33,092 nt of DNA from an uncultured Opitutales bacterium (GCA_900548275.1 URJY01000025.1:1-33092), one strand, 5' to 3'. Positions 5,775 through 14,989 are shown, numbered from the stretch's first letter. A program made the numbers and translations. The notes: generated by a model not told the origin, from the sequence alone.

Positions 5775-8146
5775 ACGCCGCGGGAAAATTCGTACTCTGG
5801 GCGGCGGCGCGCAAAAAGCTCTGTACGGCGGCGACGGCGGCTTTCGCGGCGGTTTCGCTTCTCGCGCTATCGGGCGCAAAGTTCCGCTCGGACATCTACG
5901 ACATCGTGCCGTCGGGCGATTCAATCATAAGTTCGCACATAGCGGCGGCGGAAAAATTCGGGCAGTCGCGGACGCTTTTCTTCAACGTGTCGGGCGCGGA
6001 TGCGGAAAGCGTCTGCGACGCGTTGGAGGACGGGCTCGGAAAAATTCCGCAAATCGCGTCAACGACGGGGCGAACCGACTTTTCGGTGGCGGACGCGTTC
6101 CGCGCCGCCGCAAACGCAATGCCGCAAACCTTTACGGAAAGCGACGAAAAAACGCTCGAAAAAAGCCTCGGAAAACGGGAGCTTGAAAAGCGCATTCTCG
6201 GCTTGAAAAAAGACCTTGCGGGCTTCGGGTCGGCGGTCGCGGTGGAGACGCTGAAAAGCGACCCGCTCGGGCTTCTTGCGCCGTTTTTCGAAAAGCTCAA
6301 AGCCGCCGCCGACACGGGCGCAATCGCGGACTTGTCGGGCGGGCGAATCTCGCGCGGCGGCAACTTTTTGGTTCTCGCCGAAGGCGCGTTCGACCCCGCC
6401 GATTCGAAAAAAAGCGCGGCTCTGATGGAGCGAGTGGACGCGCTGCGGGCGGACATTCTGAAAAAATTTCCGAATGCGGCAATCGCGGTTGCGGGCGGCT
6501 ACAGAATCGCGGCGGACAATGCGGCAATCGCATCGCGCGACTCGACGCTCGCGCTTGCGGGAACGCTTGCGGTTGTCGCTCTCGTATGCTTTGCGGCGTT
6601 TTCGGCGCGCATTCTCGCGCCGCTCGCGCTTTTGCCGTCGCTCGTCGGGACGTGCGCGGCGTTCGGAATTTTGGCGTTGTCGCGCGGCGAGATTTCGACA
6701 ATCGCAATCGGCTTTGCATCGGTTGCGGTCGGGGTGAGTGTGGACTATGCGGTGCACATTTTGCACTCGCTCGACGGCGGCGGAAGAATCGCGCCCCTGC
6801 GCGCCGCGCAAGCCGCATCGGACCTTGCAAAACCGATTGCAATCACCGCCGGAACGACGGTGTTGGCGTTTGCGATAATGGGCTTGTCGGGCTGTTCGGG
6901 GTTCGTGCAAATCGGAATTTTCGGCGCGGCGGGCGTTGCGGTTGCGGCGTTGGTTGCGGTCTTTGTCATGCCCGCGTTTGCGGTCGGCGCGGGGGCGGAA
7001 CGCAAAAAAGAAAACGCATTCGAACTGGCGGCAAAATACGCCGTGCGCGGCGGCAAAAAATCGGCGGCGGCGGCGGTCGCGCTTTGTGCGGCGGCGGTTC
7101 CGTTTGCGTGCAACCTCGGGTTCGACGGCGAGATTTCGTCGCTCGGCGCGCTCGCGGACGGCTCGAAGTCGGACGACGCAGTTTTGCGGAAGGTCTGGGG
7201 CGGCGCGCTCGCGAAAACTTTCGTCGTTGTCGACGGAAAGAATGCGGCGCAGGCAACGCAACGCTGCGCCGATGTGGAAAAATATTTGGCGGCGGACGGC
7301 ATAAAAGTTTTTCCGATAACGCCGATTTTGACCGACGAAAAAACTGCGGCGGAAAACGCCGAACGTTTCCGAAAATTCCTCGGAAGCCGAAAGGTCGCCG
7401 AAGCCCTGCAGACCGCGAAAAAATGCGCGGCGGAAAACGGTATAAACCCCGATGCGCTGTCGCTTGCGCTCTTCGAAAATAGCGGCGGCGGCGCGGACGG
7501 CTCGGGAAAAAGCGTGTTCGGAAAGTTCTTCGAATCGAAGCTTTCGGTTTCGGACGGAAGTGCGGCGGTTTCCCTTTCGGTCGAGCTTCCGCCCGATATG
7601 GACAAGTCGGCTTTCGCAAAAAATCTGTCGGAAAAATTTCCGCATGCAAACTACATCGACGCAAAGTTTCTCGGCTCGCACATAGCGCGCAAGAGCTTCG
7701 AGTGGCTCGTCAAATTCGCCGCTGCGGCGGTGCTTGCGGCGGGCGCGTACATCTTTCTCATCACGCGCAGACTGCGTTTTGCGGCGGCGGTTATGCTGCC
7801 CGTCGGCGTAGGGCTGCTCTGGACGTTCGGGATTTTCGGCGCGCTCGGAATGGGGATAAACATAGTGGGTGCGGTGTTCGTGATATTCGCGGTGTGTCTG
7901 GCGCAGGACTACGCGGTGTTCTCGATTTTCGCGAAGTCGCGCGGCGGCGGCGTTCGGTCGGCGGCGGCGGTGCTCGTGTCGGCGATAACGACCATTGCGG
8001 CGTTCGGAATGCTCGCGCTTTCGTCGCACCCCGTTTTGCGCGGAATCGGCGCGGCGGCGGCGGTTTCGATTTCGTCGATTTTGTGCGCCACGTTTTTGCT
8101 TGCGGGCGTATCGGCAAAACTTGCGGGAGAGGACAAAAATGGATAG
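5771..8146 (+). CDS. MMPL/RND-family exporter (ApeM-like)
   Basis: This 791-residue inner-membrane exporter has the duplicated RND layout. There is one N-terminal membrane span (about 18-36), a periplasmic domain to about 255, a five-span bundle (about 258-410), a second periplasmic domain, then a second span at about 645 with another membrane bundle to the C-terminus. The first bundle contains GFASVAVGVSVDYAVHILHS and the second ends in AQDYAVFSIF, matching the conserved Asp-Tyr-Ala-Val segments of MMPL transporters. The start is the ATG overlapping the glycosyltransferase stop (ATGA); an open frame extending 92 codons further upstream is only a shadow. It is predicted to move a glycolipid or acyl-polyene across the inner membrane, working with the downstream LolA-like carrier. 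Confidence 0.88.
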   Translation: MNAAGKFVLWAAARKKLCTAATAAFAAVSLLALSGAKFRSDIYDIVPSGDSIISSHIAAAEKFGQSRTLFFNVSGADAESVCDALEDGLGKIPQIASTTGRTDFSVADAFRAAANAMPQTFTESDEKTLEKSLGKRELEKRILGLKKDLAGFGSAVAVETLKSDPLGLLAPFFEKLKAAADTGAIADLSGGRISRGGNFLVLAEGAFDPADSKKSAALMERVDALRADILKKFPNAAIAVAGGYRIAADNAAIASRDSTLALAGTLAVVALVCFAAFSARILAPLALLPSLVGTCAAFGILALSRGEISTIAIGFASVAVGVSVDYAVHILHSLDGGGRIAPLRAAQAASDLAKPIAITAGTTVLAFAIMGLSGCSGFVQIGIFGAAGVAVAALVAVFVMPAFAVGAGAERKKENAFELAAKYAVRGGKKSAAAAVALCAAAVPFACNLGFDGEISSLGALADGSKSDDAVLRKVWGGALAKTFVVVDGKNAAQATQRCADVEKYLAADGIKVFPITPILTDEKTAAENAERFRKFLGSRKVAEALQTAKKCAAENGINPDALSLALFENSGGGADGSGKSVFGKFFESKLSVSDGSAAVSLSVELPPDMDKSAFAKNLSEKFPHANYIDAKFLGSHIARKSFEWLVKFAAAAVLAAGAYIFLITRRLRFAAAVMLPVGVGLLWTFGIFGALGMGINIVGAVFVIFAVCLAQDYAVFSIFAKSRGGGVRSAAAVLVSAITTIAAFGMLALSSHPVLRGIGAAAAVSISSILCATFLLAGVSAKLAGEDKNG

Positions 8147-8996
8147 AGGTTGGACGGGCAAAAGCTACGGCGGATATTTCGGCAACAAGTGTTTTGCGCT
8201 GCTGTTGAAGTTGGGGTTGTTCCCCGCCTATTTGCTGCTGGTTTTCGTGGCGGCGTATTTTATGTTTTTCAGGCGGAGGGCGTGTTCGGGCGGCGTACGG
8301 TTTCTCTCCCGCGCTGACGGGCGGAGGGTCGGCGCGTTTTCGCCCGAGACGTACAGGCTGCTGTTTTCCTTCGGCGTGTGCCTGCTCGACAGGGCGGCGT
8401 TTTATCTCGGAAGCGGGAAAATCAAAATCGACGACGAGTGCAAAAACGTTCTCGAGCCGCTTCTTGCGGGCGGGCGCGGCGTTGTGGTGCTTACGGCGCA
8501 CGTCGGCGGATGGGAGATGTCGGGCGCGGAGCTTTTCAAATACGGCAGGCGAGTGTTCGTGGTAGGCGTCGACAACGAAGACCCGAAGATTCGCGCGCTC
8601 GGCGAGTCGATGCGGAAAATAAACAAGCCCGAAGTTTCGGGCGGATACGGCGCGGCGGCGAACATCGAAGCGTACGCCGCGCTGAAAAACGGCGCGATTG
8701 TGGCAATGCACGCCGACAGATACGCGGGCGGACGCTATGCCGAAGCCGAATTTCTCGGCGGCAAAGTCAAGGCTCCGACGGCGGCGTACCATCTTGCGAA
8801 AGCCGCAAACGCGGCGGTGGTGCAGACAATCTGCGTGCGCGAAAAACTTTTCTCGTACCGAATGTTCGCCTTTCCCCCGATTGACGCGGCGAACCTTGCG
8901 CCCGAAGAATGCGCGCAGACATTTATGCGCAACCTGCAGGCGGTCGCGCAAAAATACAAATACCAATGGTTCAATTTTTACGACTTCTGGGGATGA
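8139..8996 (+). CDS. LpxL/HtrB-family lysophospholipid acyltransferase (ApeD-like)
   Basis: This 285-residue membrane-anchored acyltransferase has a hydrophobic N-terminal span (about 20-44) and the catalytic HX4E box HVGGWE (His121, Glu126) of the lipid A acyltransferase superfamily. Further blocks are VVGVDNEDPKIRALG and IVAMHADRYAGG. The ATG at 8139 has a GGGAGAGGA ribosome-binding site and overlaps the exporter gene by 8 bp; 48 upstream in-frame codons are read through the exporter gene and are discarded. In an APE-type pathway this enzyme would transfer the ACP-bound chain to a lipid acceptor that anchors the product. A role in lipid A acylation is the alternative, but the operon position favours the cluster-specific role. 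Confidence 0.87.
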   Translation: MDRGWTGKSYGGYFGNKCFALLLKLGLFPAYLLLVFVAAYFMFFRRRACSGGVRFLSRADGRRVGAFSPETYRLLFSFGVCLLDRAAFYLGSGKIKIDDECKNVLEPLLAGGRGVVVLTAHVGGWEMSGAELFKYGRRVFVVGVDNEDPKIRALGESMRKINKPEVSGGYGAAANIEAYAALKNGAIVAMHADRYAGGRYAEAEFLGGKVKAPTAAYHLAKAANAAVVQTICVREKLFSYRMFAFPPIDAANLAPEECAQTFMRNLQAVAQKYKYQWFNFYDFWG

Positions 8997-9055
8997 AATA
9001 TGCTTGCCCGCGCGCGCGGTTTCGGTAGTCTTTCAATCCGAATTTTTTTACCGAA

Positions 9056-9319
9056 ATGGACAGGGAACAGCTCACTTCAGACATCAAGCAGAAAATCATC
9101 GCCGCCCTCAATCTCAAGGGCGTTTCGCCCGAAGACATCGAAACGGACGCCGACTTGTTCGGCGACGACGGGCTCGGGCTCGACTCGGTTGACGCGCTCG
9201 AACTGGTCGTGATGACCGAGCGCGAATACGGCGTGGGCATCGACGAAAACGCGGACACGAAGGCGATTTTCGCGTCGGTCGGCGCGCTTGCCGACTACAT
9301 TCTGGCGAACAAAAAATGA
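9056..9319 (+). CDS. Acyl carrier protein (second of two)
   Basis: This 87-residue ACP carries the phosphopantetheine motif LGLDSVDALELV with Ser44. It follows the acyltransferase by 59 bp, the longest gap in the rightward operon. The stop codon overlaps the start of the KS gene (ATGA), so ACP and synthase should be made in a coupled way. It would carry the elongating chain. It differs from the leftward ACP in sequence and charge pattern, so the two probably serve different steps (starter versus elongation), but this is inference. Confidence 0.92.
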   Translation: MDREQLTSDIKQKIIAALNLKGVSPEDIETDADLFGDDGLGLDSVDALELVVMTEREYGVGIDENADTKAIFASVGALADYILANKK

Positions 9320-11433
9320 GCCGCGCCGTAGCAGTTGCCGCGACGGGGCTTTGTTCGGGCGCGGGAGCGACGCTCGGCGAGTCGCTGCGCTCGGCGTTTG
9401 CGGGCGCGGACAGGCTGGCTAAAATATCGCTCTTCGAAAGCCCCAAGCACGGAGGCAAATTCGTGTCGCAGGCGGACGGAATCGGAATCGGGCGCGGGCG
9501 TTCGCGCTGCGCCGAAATGATGTTCGCAGCCCTCGGCGAGGCTCTCGCAAAATTCGACATTTCGAAAATCGCGTCCGAAAGAATTTTCGTCTACGCGGGA
9601 ACGAGCATAGGCGGAATTTTCGAAACCGAAAATATGCTCTCCGAAAACAAAAAAAACGCGGCGCAAAACCTTGCCGAACTCGCGGGCTACGAGTGTTCGA
9701 CGCTCGCGGAGCTGGCGGCTAAAAAGTGCGGCGCGCGCGGCGAATGCGCGGCGTTTTCCACTGCGTGCTCAAGTTCTTCGCTCGCGCTCGCGGAGGCGTG
9801 CAACGCGATAGCCGCGCGGCAGTGCGACGCGGCGGTGGTGGTCGGCGTCGACGCGCTCTCGCGCATAACGGTCAACGGTTTCGGCTCGCTGCTTTTGCTT
9901 TCGCAGGGCAAGTGCAGACCTTTCGACAAAGACCGCGACGGAATAAATTTGGGCGAAGCCGCGGGCGTTGCGATTCTCTGTGCAGACGAATTTTTGGGCG
10001 GCGCAAAGCCGCAAGCATACATCGCGGGTTGGGCGCGCACGTGCGACGCATACCACGCAACGGCGCCCTCACCCGACGGTGCGGGCGCGGCGCGGGCGTT
10101 CGGGGCGGCTCTCGAACGCGCGGGGATTGCGCCCGAAAAAATCTCGTACTACAACGCGCACGGCACGGCGACAAAGGGCAACGATTCGGCGGAGGGCGCG
10201 GCTTTGCGGAAAATCTTCGGCGAAAAAATTCCGCCCGTCTCGTCGCTCAAGCGCGTGTTCGGGCACACACTCGGCGCGAGCGGAATCGTAAACGCAATAG
10301 TTTCGGTCGAAGCGATTGAATCGTCGCGCATTCCGCCGAATGCGGGCTTCGAAAATTTCGACGAAAACACAGGCGTACATCCGCTCGAACGCGCGGAGAA
10401 TGCGGATGTGGAAAACGTGCTCAGCGTATCGCTCGGATTCGGCGGCAACAACGGCGCGCTCGTGCTTTCGCGCGAACGCCCGCAGACGAAGCCGCATGAC
10501 GGCGGCAGAAGAATTTTCGTGTATGGGGCGGCGGCGGTCTCGAACGGCGGAATATATCCCGACGGCAAACTGCTCGCGGGCGAGTCTCCGCTGAAGATAC
10601 GCAAGTTTGCGCACCTCCAAAAAATGGGGCTTCAGGCGGCGAAGAACGCTCTGGCGCAGGCGGTGCCGTCCGCCGACAAAAACATAACCGCCGTCTGTTG
10701 GGGTACGGGGCTCGGAATGACTTCGCAAACGCGCGCGTTCGTCGAGAACGTCCTCGAAAAGCGCGAAGCCGAACCCATGCCGACCGCGTTCACGAACTCG
10801 GTGCACAATGCGGTGCCGTCCGCCATTGCAGTGCGCGAAAAATTCGGCGGACTAAACGGCGCGCTGACGGCAAAGGAAATATCGTTCGAGTGCGCGCTCG
10901 CACAGGCATTGCGCGAAATAAAATCTGGCGGTGCGGATGCGGCGGTTGTGTGCGCGGGCGACGAATACTGTTCGCTTGCCGCCGACTTTCTCAAATCTTC
11001 GAAGTATTCCGAGAACGACGGCTCGAAGCTGTCGGACTTTGCCGCGGCGTATTATGTGGGCGCGGACGGTTCGGCGCAGGGCGCGCCGCTTTTCGAAATT
11101 CTCGAATGCGACATCCGCAGGCTTCCGACTTCGGACGAAGCCGAGCGCGAAGCAATCGAAAAAATTCTGGCGCGCCGCAATCTCGGACTGCGCGACGTGC
11201 AACGCTGGCTTTCGCCCGAGCCGTGCAATGCGTACCTGCGCAGACGGCTGATTGGCTTTGCCGAAAAATCGGGGATTGGCGGCTTCGATTCGCCGTTCGA
11301 AAAATACGGCTCGAACTACTGCGTATCGGCGGCGGCGTTTGCGGAATGTCTGGGCGGCGGCGCGCAGATATGCGCCCTCTATACGCTCTCGTCCACTTCG
11401 ATGCGCGCATTGACGCTATTCAAAAAACTATGA
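9316..11433 (+). CDS. Ketosynthase fused to a half-KS (Ketoacyl-synt_2-like) domain
   Basis: This 705-residue protein has two parts. Residues 1 to about 390 form a complete KAS II-type ketosynthase with Cys151 (FSTACSSSS), His282 (NAHGTATKGND), Lys312 (SSLKRVFG) and His317 (GHTLGASG), ending in GFGGNNGAL. Residues about 400-600 resemble the short KS-like domain found as a stand-alone chain-length-factor-type protein in APE clusters (TAFTNSVHNAVPSAIAVR, then ALTAKEISFECALAQAL, then AAVVCAGDE), with no nucleophile at the Cys position. The last roughly 100 residues have no recognised domain. It is predicted to elongate ACP-bound chains with malonyl-ACP. The start overlaps the ACP stop and the end overlaps the LolA-like start, both as ATGA. 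The fusion in one chain is unusual. Confidence 0.85.
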   Translation: MSRAVAVAATGLCSGAGATLGESLRSAFAGADRLAKISLFESPKHGGKFVSQADGIGIGRGRSRCAEMMFAALGEALAKFDISKIASERIFVYAGTSIGGIFETENMLSENKKNAAQNLAELAGYECSTLAELAAKKCGARGECAAFSTACSSSSLALAEACNAIAARQCDAAVVVGVDALSRITVNGFGSLLLLSQGKCRPFDKDRDGINLGEAAGVAILCADEFLGGAKPQAYIAGWARTCDAYHATAPSPDGAGAARAFGAALERAGIAPEKISYYNAHGTATKGNDSAEGAALRKIFGEKIPPVSSLKRVFGHTLGASGIVNAIVSVEAIESSRIPPNAGFENFDENTGVHPLERAENADVENVLSVSLGFGGNNGALVLSRERPQTKPHDGGRRIFVYGAAAVSNGGIYPDGKLLAGESPLKIRKFAHLQKMGLQAAKNALAQAVPSADKNITAVCWGTGLGMTSQTRAFVENVLEKREAEPMPTAFTNSVHNAVPSAIAVREKFGGLNGALTAKEISFECALAQALREIKSGGADAAVVCAGDEYCSLAADFLKSSKYSENDGSKLSDFAAAYYVGADGSAQGAPLFEILECDIRRLPTSDEAEREAIEKILARRNLGLRDVQRWLSPEPCNAYLRRRLIGFAEKSGIGGFDSPFEKYGSNYCVSAAAFAECLGGGAQICALYTLSSTSMRALTLFKKL

Positions 11434-12011
11434 AAAAAATCGTATCGTCGGCAATTTTGATGTTCGTTGCGGCGGCGGAGGCTTTCTCCGCGGGCGGAAT
11501 TGTGCGCTTGGAAATGGAGCGGCTCAAGTTCGTTTCGATTCTCGCAGAACCCGTTTCGGGCAGGTGCGAGATTGTCGCCGACGAAAGCGGAAACGTGCGT
11601 TGGCGCGTGTTCTCGCCGTTCGAATCGCTGCTTATCGTAAACGCCCGCGGGGCGTTCAGATTCGAAAAGGTGTCGGGACAGTGGCGCAGGCTCGAGTCGG
11701 GATTTGCGGAAAAGACGCGCAGGATTGCCGCCGAGATAGCCTCGATTGCCAAGGGCGAAGTGCCCGACTCGTACGCGGTGCGGCGCAGCGAAAGAACGGT
11801 CGTTCTCGAGCCGAAAAACCCCGCAGTGGCGCGTTTCGTAAAGTCGGTGCGAATAGAACTCGGCGAACGCGGAAACATTCCGCAGTCGATTGAATTCGAA
11901 GAGCCCAACGGCGACAAAACCGTTTTGAAAACGCTTTCGGCAACGGAAAATCCGCCGAACGCAAATGCGGCGTTCGACGAATCCGACTTCATGGGTTTCG
12001 AAAAAAAATGA
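11430..12011 (+). CDS. LolA-like outer-membrane lipoprotein carrier (ApeL-like)
   Basis: This 193-residue periplasmic protein has a signal peptide (MKKIVSSAILMFVAAAEAFSA). The mature start resembles LolA-type proteins: LKFVSILAEPVSGRCEIV followed by GNVRWRVFSPFESLLIVN, the strand pair that lines the hydrophobic cavity. It is predicted to ferry a hydrophobic product from the MMPL exporter to the outer membrane. It is translationally coupled on both sides (ATGA with the KS gene and with the next small gene). APE clusters contain a LolA-like protein together with the exporter, which supports the assignment. Sequence similarity to true LolA is weak by eye, so the cargo is inferred. Confidence 0.75.
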   Translation: MKKIVSSAILMFVAAAEAFSAGGIVRLEMERLKFVSILAEPVSGRCEIVADESGNVRWRVFSPFESLLIVNARGAFRFEKVSGQWRRLESGFAEKTRRIAAEIASIAKGEVPDSYAVRRSERTVVLEPKNPAVARFVKSVRIELGERGNIPQSIEFEEPNGDKTVLKTLSATENPPNANAAFDESDFMGFEKK

Positions 12012-12523
12012 GGTTTTTGTTTTCCATATTTTCCGTCCTCGCGGCGGCGTGCGCATTCGGCGCGGGAGTCTCGCCGTTCGGCGGGATGTCGTACATTCAG
12101 CGCGGAATATTGGAGTACGGCGGTGCGGAAATTCCGCTGACCGTCTATGTCGTACGCGACGGCGGCGCGGTCAATATGGCGGTGGAATCCGACGCAGGCA
12201 CGCTCGCGAAAGTTTCGGTCTCCGCCGACGACGGGCGCGAACTTGAATGTTCGGGCGGCGCGATTCTGCCCGAGCGGCTCGTGCGGAAATTCGTCCTGCG
12301 CGATTTGCGCGTTGCGCTCGGGCTCGGCGGGTTCGAGGGTGCGGCGGTCGTGGTGCGCAGGCTCGAGCGCGGCAAAACGGCGTCGATTTCCGCCGACGGC
12401 TACACGATGGAATTTTCGGAATACGGAAAAATCGGCGCGGAATGCGTCCCGACAAAAACCGAAATATCGAACGACAACTACCGACTGAAGCTCGAGCTTG
12501 TCGGCGAAATCAAACGCCGTTAG
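12008..12523 (+). CDS. Small secreted protein of the polyene-like operon
   Basis: This 171-residue protein has a signal peptide (MRFLFSIFSVLAAACAFGAG). A cysteine lies in the h-region, but no clear lipobox at the cleavage site was seen. The mature part looks all-beta (alternating V/R and charged residues, a YTMEFSEYGKIG segment, and a closing YRLKLELVGEIKRR). No known family was recognised with confidence. Its position next to a LolA-like carrier corresponds to the small DUF3261-type lipoprotein of APE clusters, which makes a periplasmic or outer-membrane transport accessory plausible. Start coupling (ATGA) with the LolA-like gene is clear. Confidence 0.7.
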   Translation: MRFLFSIFSVLAAACAFGAGVSPFGGMSYIQRGILEYGGAEIPLTVYVVRDGGAVNMAVESDAGTLAKVSVSADDGRELECSGGAILPERLVRKFVLRDLRVALGLGGFEGAAVVVRRLERGKTASISADGYTMEFSEYGKIGAECVPTKTEISNDNYRLKLELVGEIKRR

Positions 12524-12544
12524 AAAACGGCGCGGGGAATATTT

Positions 12545-14989
12545 ATGGACTTTTCAAAAAACACATCCGAAGAAAAAATCGACGCCGCGATTACGGGCAT
12601 CGGCGCAATCACGCCGATAGGCTGCAGTTGCGCGGAAATTCTCGAGTCGCTGCGCGGTCTGCGCGACGGAATCGGGACGGCGGCGAAAATCGACACTTCG
12701 CCGTTTGTCTCGCATCTGCTCGGCGAGTGCCCGCCGTTCGACTTCTCCGAAACGATGGCTTCGGACGAGCTTGAAACTTTTACCGACCCCTACATAAGGC
12801 TCGCGATTTCGGCGGCGCGAAAGGCTGTTGCCGACGCGGGTTTCGGGACACCCCCCGCCCGCACGGCGATGGTGCTTGCAACCTGCAACGGCGGGTTGAA
12901 CTCGGGCGAGCTTGAATACAGGCAGGAGTTCGGCGACGCCACGGCGAAGTTCGACGCGGGCGCACTCGCGCAATACGAGCACAGCGCGCTTTGCAAGGCG
13001 ATGGCGGGCGCGCTGAAAATCGGCGGCGAGTGTTGGATGATAAACACGGCGTGTTCGGGCGCGACGGCGGCGTTGGGAATGGCGGAGTCGCTCGTGGAAT
13101 CGGGACGCTTCGACTGCGTGCTTGCGGGCGGCGCGGACGCGGCGTCGCTCGTGAACTACGCGGGTTTCTGTGCAATCAAGGTTGTATCGCCCGAAAAGAC
13201 CGCGCCGTTCTCGAACCCCGCGGGAATGAACCTCGGCGAGGGCGCGGCTTTCTGGATTGTCGAAAACGGGACTCTCGCAAAAAAGCGCGGCGCAAAAATC
13301 TACGGCAAAATAATCGGGCACGCAATCACGGGCGACGCTCACCACCCCACGCAGCCCGACCCGCGCGGCGACGGAGCGTTCAGAACGATGCGCAACGCGC
13401 TCGAAAACGCGGGCGTCGGAATCGAAAAAATCGGCTGCATAAACGCGCACGGCTCGGGGACTGCGGCAAACGACAAATCCGAATCGAAGGGAATAGCGAA
13501 AATTTCGGCGGGCGCGCAAATTCCGATTACGTCGACGAAGTCGTACACGGGACACTGCATGGGCGCAACGGGAATCATCGAGGCAACCTGCCAGCTGCTC
13601 GCAATGAACGACAACTTCGTTCCTCCGACGCTCCGCAACACGGGCGTGCGGCAGGGCTGCGAGGTCGGCGCGGTCGGCGGCGAGGGTATCGAAAAAAGCT
13701 ACGACTGTTTTCTCTCGGCAAACTACGCGTTTGCGGGCAACAACGCCGCGATTGTGGTCGCAAAAGACGGTTTCGACGATTTCAAAAAGCCCGAACAAAG
13801 GCGCGGCGCGCGCGTTACAATCTGCGGATATTCCGCTGTGTCGTCGCTCGGAATCGGCTCGGGCGCGAACGTCGACGCGCTCGAAAACGGGCTAAGCGGC
13901 GTTGCGAAAATTTCGCGCTTCGCCTCGGAGCGTTTTGCGGGAATGGTCGGACTGCCCAATCTGCGCTCGTTCGACAGGCGGATAGATTTCGGCGGGATGA
14001 ACCGAATCAGCACCTATGCGACAATCGCCGCAAAGGGCGCGCTCGACCAAGCGGGCGTGCGAATCGGCAGGAACAACTGCGAGTCCACGGGGCTTGTGTT
14101 CGCAACCTATCGAGGCTCGGACGAAAGCGCGCATATGGAGGCGGTGTTCTCGAACCCCGAACGGCGCGGAGACATCGGATGCTTCTCGAACATCACGCCG
14201 AACTCGACTGCGGGTTGGGTGTCGAAGGCACTCGAGATAAAGGGCGCGAACACCACGTTTACGTCGGGCGAAAATTCGGGGCTTGCAGCCCTCGGTTTCG
14301 CCGCGCGCCTTGTCTGCGAAAACGCCGCCGAGCGCGTTGTTGCGGTCGCCGCCGACGAGCTTTACAAGCGGATGGTCGACGCGTACGAAAAATTCGGGCT
14401 GCTCCACTCGGGCGCGGCTGAGGAAAATTTCGAGCTAAACTATTCGTCGTACGCGAAGGGCGTTCTCGGCGAGGGCGCGGCGGCAATGCTTGTCGAGGAT
14501 TTCGAATGTGCGGAAAAGCGCGGGGCGAAAATTCTCGGCGAAATTCTGGCGTTCGAAACAACTTCCGACATCTGCAAGTTCGACTCGCCCAATCTCGACA
14601 ACGACGGTCTTTTGCGTGCGGCGCGCGCGGCGGTCGATTCGGCGAAAGTAAAGCCCGACGAAATCGGGCTGATTGTCTGGAGTCCGCGCGGGTGCGCTCA
14701 GGATTCCGCCGCGGTATTCGCCCGCGACAGGCTCTTTGCGGGCGTGCCGATGCTTGCGTCTTCGCTGAACACGGGCTACATGCAGTCGGCTTCCGCGCTC
14801 CACGCTCTGGCGTGCGCGCTCGAATCGCTCGATTCGGGGCGGAAGCTCTGGCGGCAGCGCACGGGCGTTTCGGCTTTCGACAACGCGCCCATGCCCGAAA
14901 ATCCCGAGCTGATTTTGTGCCTTGCATCAAGCCCGACGGGAAACAACTACGCGCTCGTCGTTGCGCGCGGCGCGCGGGTTCGCCGATAA
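12545..14989 (+). CDS. Ketosynthase-chain length factor fusion (KS-KS0)
   Basis: This 814-residue protein has two tandem KAS II-type domains. Domain 1 (about 12-410) has an intact active site: Cys170 (INTACSGATAAL), His302 (NAHGSGTAAND), Lys332 and His337 (TKSYTGHCMG). Domain 2 (about 420-812) keeps the fold but loses catalysis. The Cys position aligns to Glu576 (TSGENSGLAAL), the NAHG histidine is replaced in WSPRGCAQD, and the Lys/His pair in SSLNTGYMQS. This is the logic of KS-CLF heterodimers in type II polyketide and polyene synthesis, here joined in one chain. It would set chain length while elongating ACP-bound acyl groups. It starts 21 bp after the previous gene with GGGGA upstream and ends the operon. 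Confidence 0.87.
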   Translation: MDFSKNTSEEKIDAAITGIGAITPIGCSCAEILESLRGLRDGIGTAAKIDTSPFVSHLLGECPPFDFSETMASDELETFTDPYIRLAISAARKAVADAGFGTPPARTAMVLATCNGGLNSGELEYRQEFGDATAKFDAGALAQYEHSALCKAMAGALKIGGECWMINTACSGATAALGMAESLVESGRFDCVLAGGADAASLVNYAGFCAIKVVSPEKTAPFSNPAGMNLGEGAAFWIVENGTLAKKRGAKIYGKIIGHAITGDAHHPTQPDPRGDGAFRTMRNALENAGVGIEKIGCINAHGSGTAANDKSESKGIAKISAGAQIPITSTKSYTGHCMGATGIIEATCQLLAMNDNFVPPTLRNTGVRQGCEVGAVGGEGIEKSYDCFLSANYAFAGNNAAIVVAKDGFDDFKKPEQRRGARVTICGYSAVSSLGIGSGANVDALENGLSGVAKISRFASERFAGMVGLPNLRSFDRRIDFGGMNRISTYATIAAKGALDQAGVRIGRNNCESTGLVFATYRGSDESAHMEAVFSNPERRGDIGCFSNITPNSTAGWVSKALEIKGANTTFTSGENSGLAALGFAARLVCENAAERVVAVAADELYKRMVDAYEKFGLLHSGAAEENFELNYSSYAKGVLGEGAAAMLVEDFECAEKRGAKILGEILAFETTSDICKFDSPNLDNDGLLRAARAAVDSAKVKPDEIGLIVWSPRGCAQDSAAVFARDRLFAGVPMLASSLNTGYMQSASALHALACALESLDSGRKLWRQRTGVSAFDNAPMPENPELILCLASSPTGNNYALVVARGARVRR

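Noticed and set aside
6059..8161. A 700-codon open frame antisense to the exporter
   Set aside because: Composition is extremely Arg-rich with no motifs; it is a by-product of GC-rich codon bias on the opposite strand.
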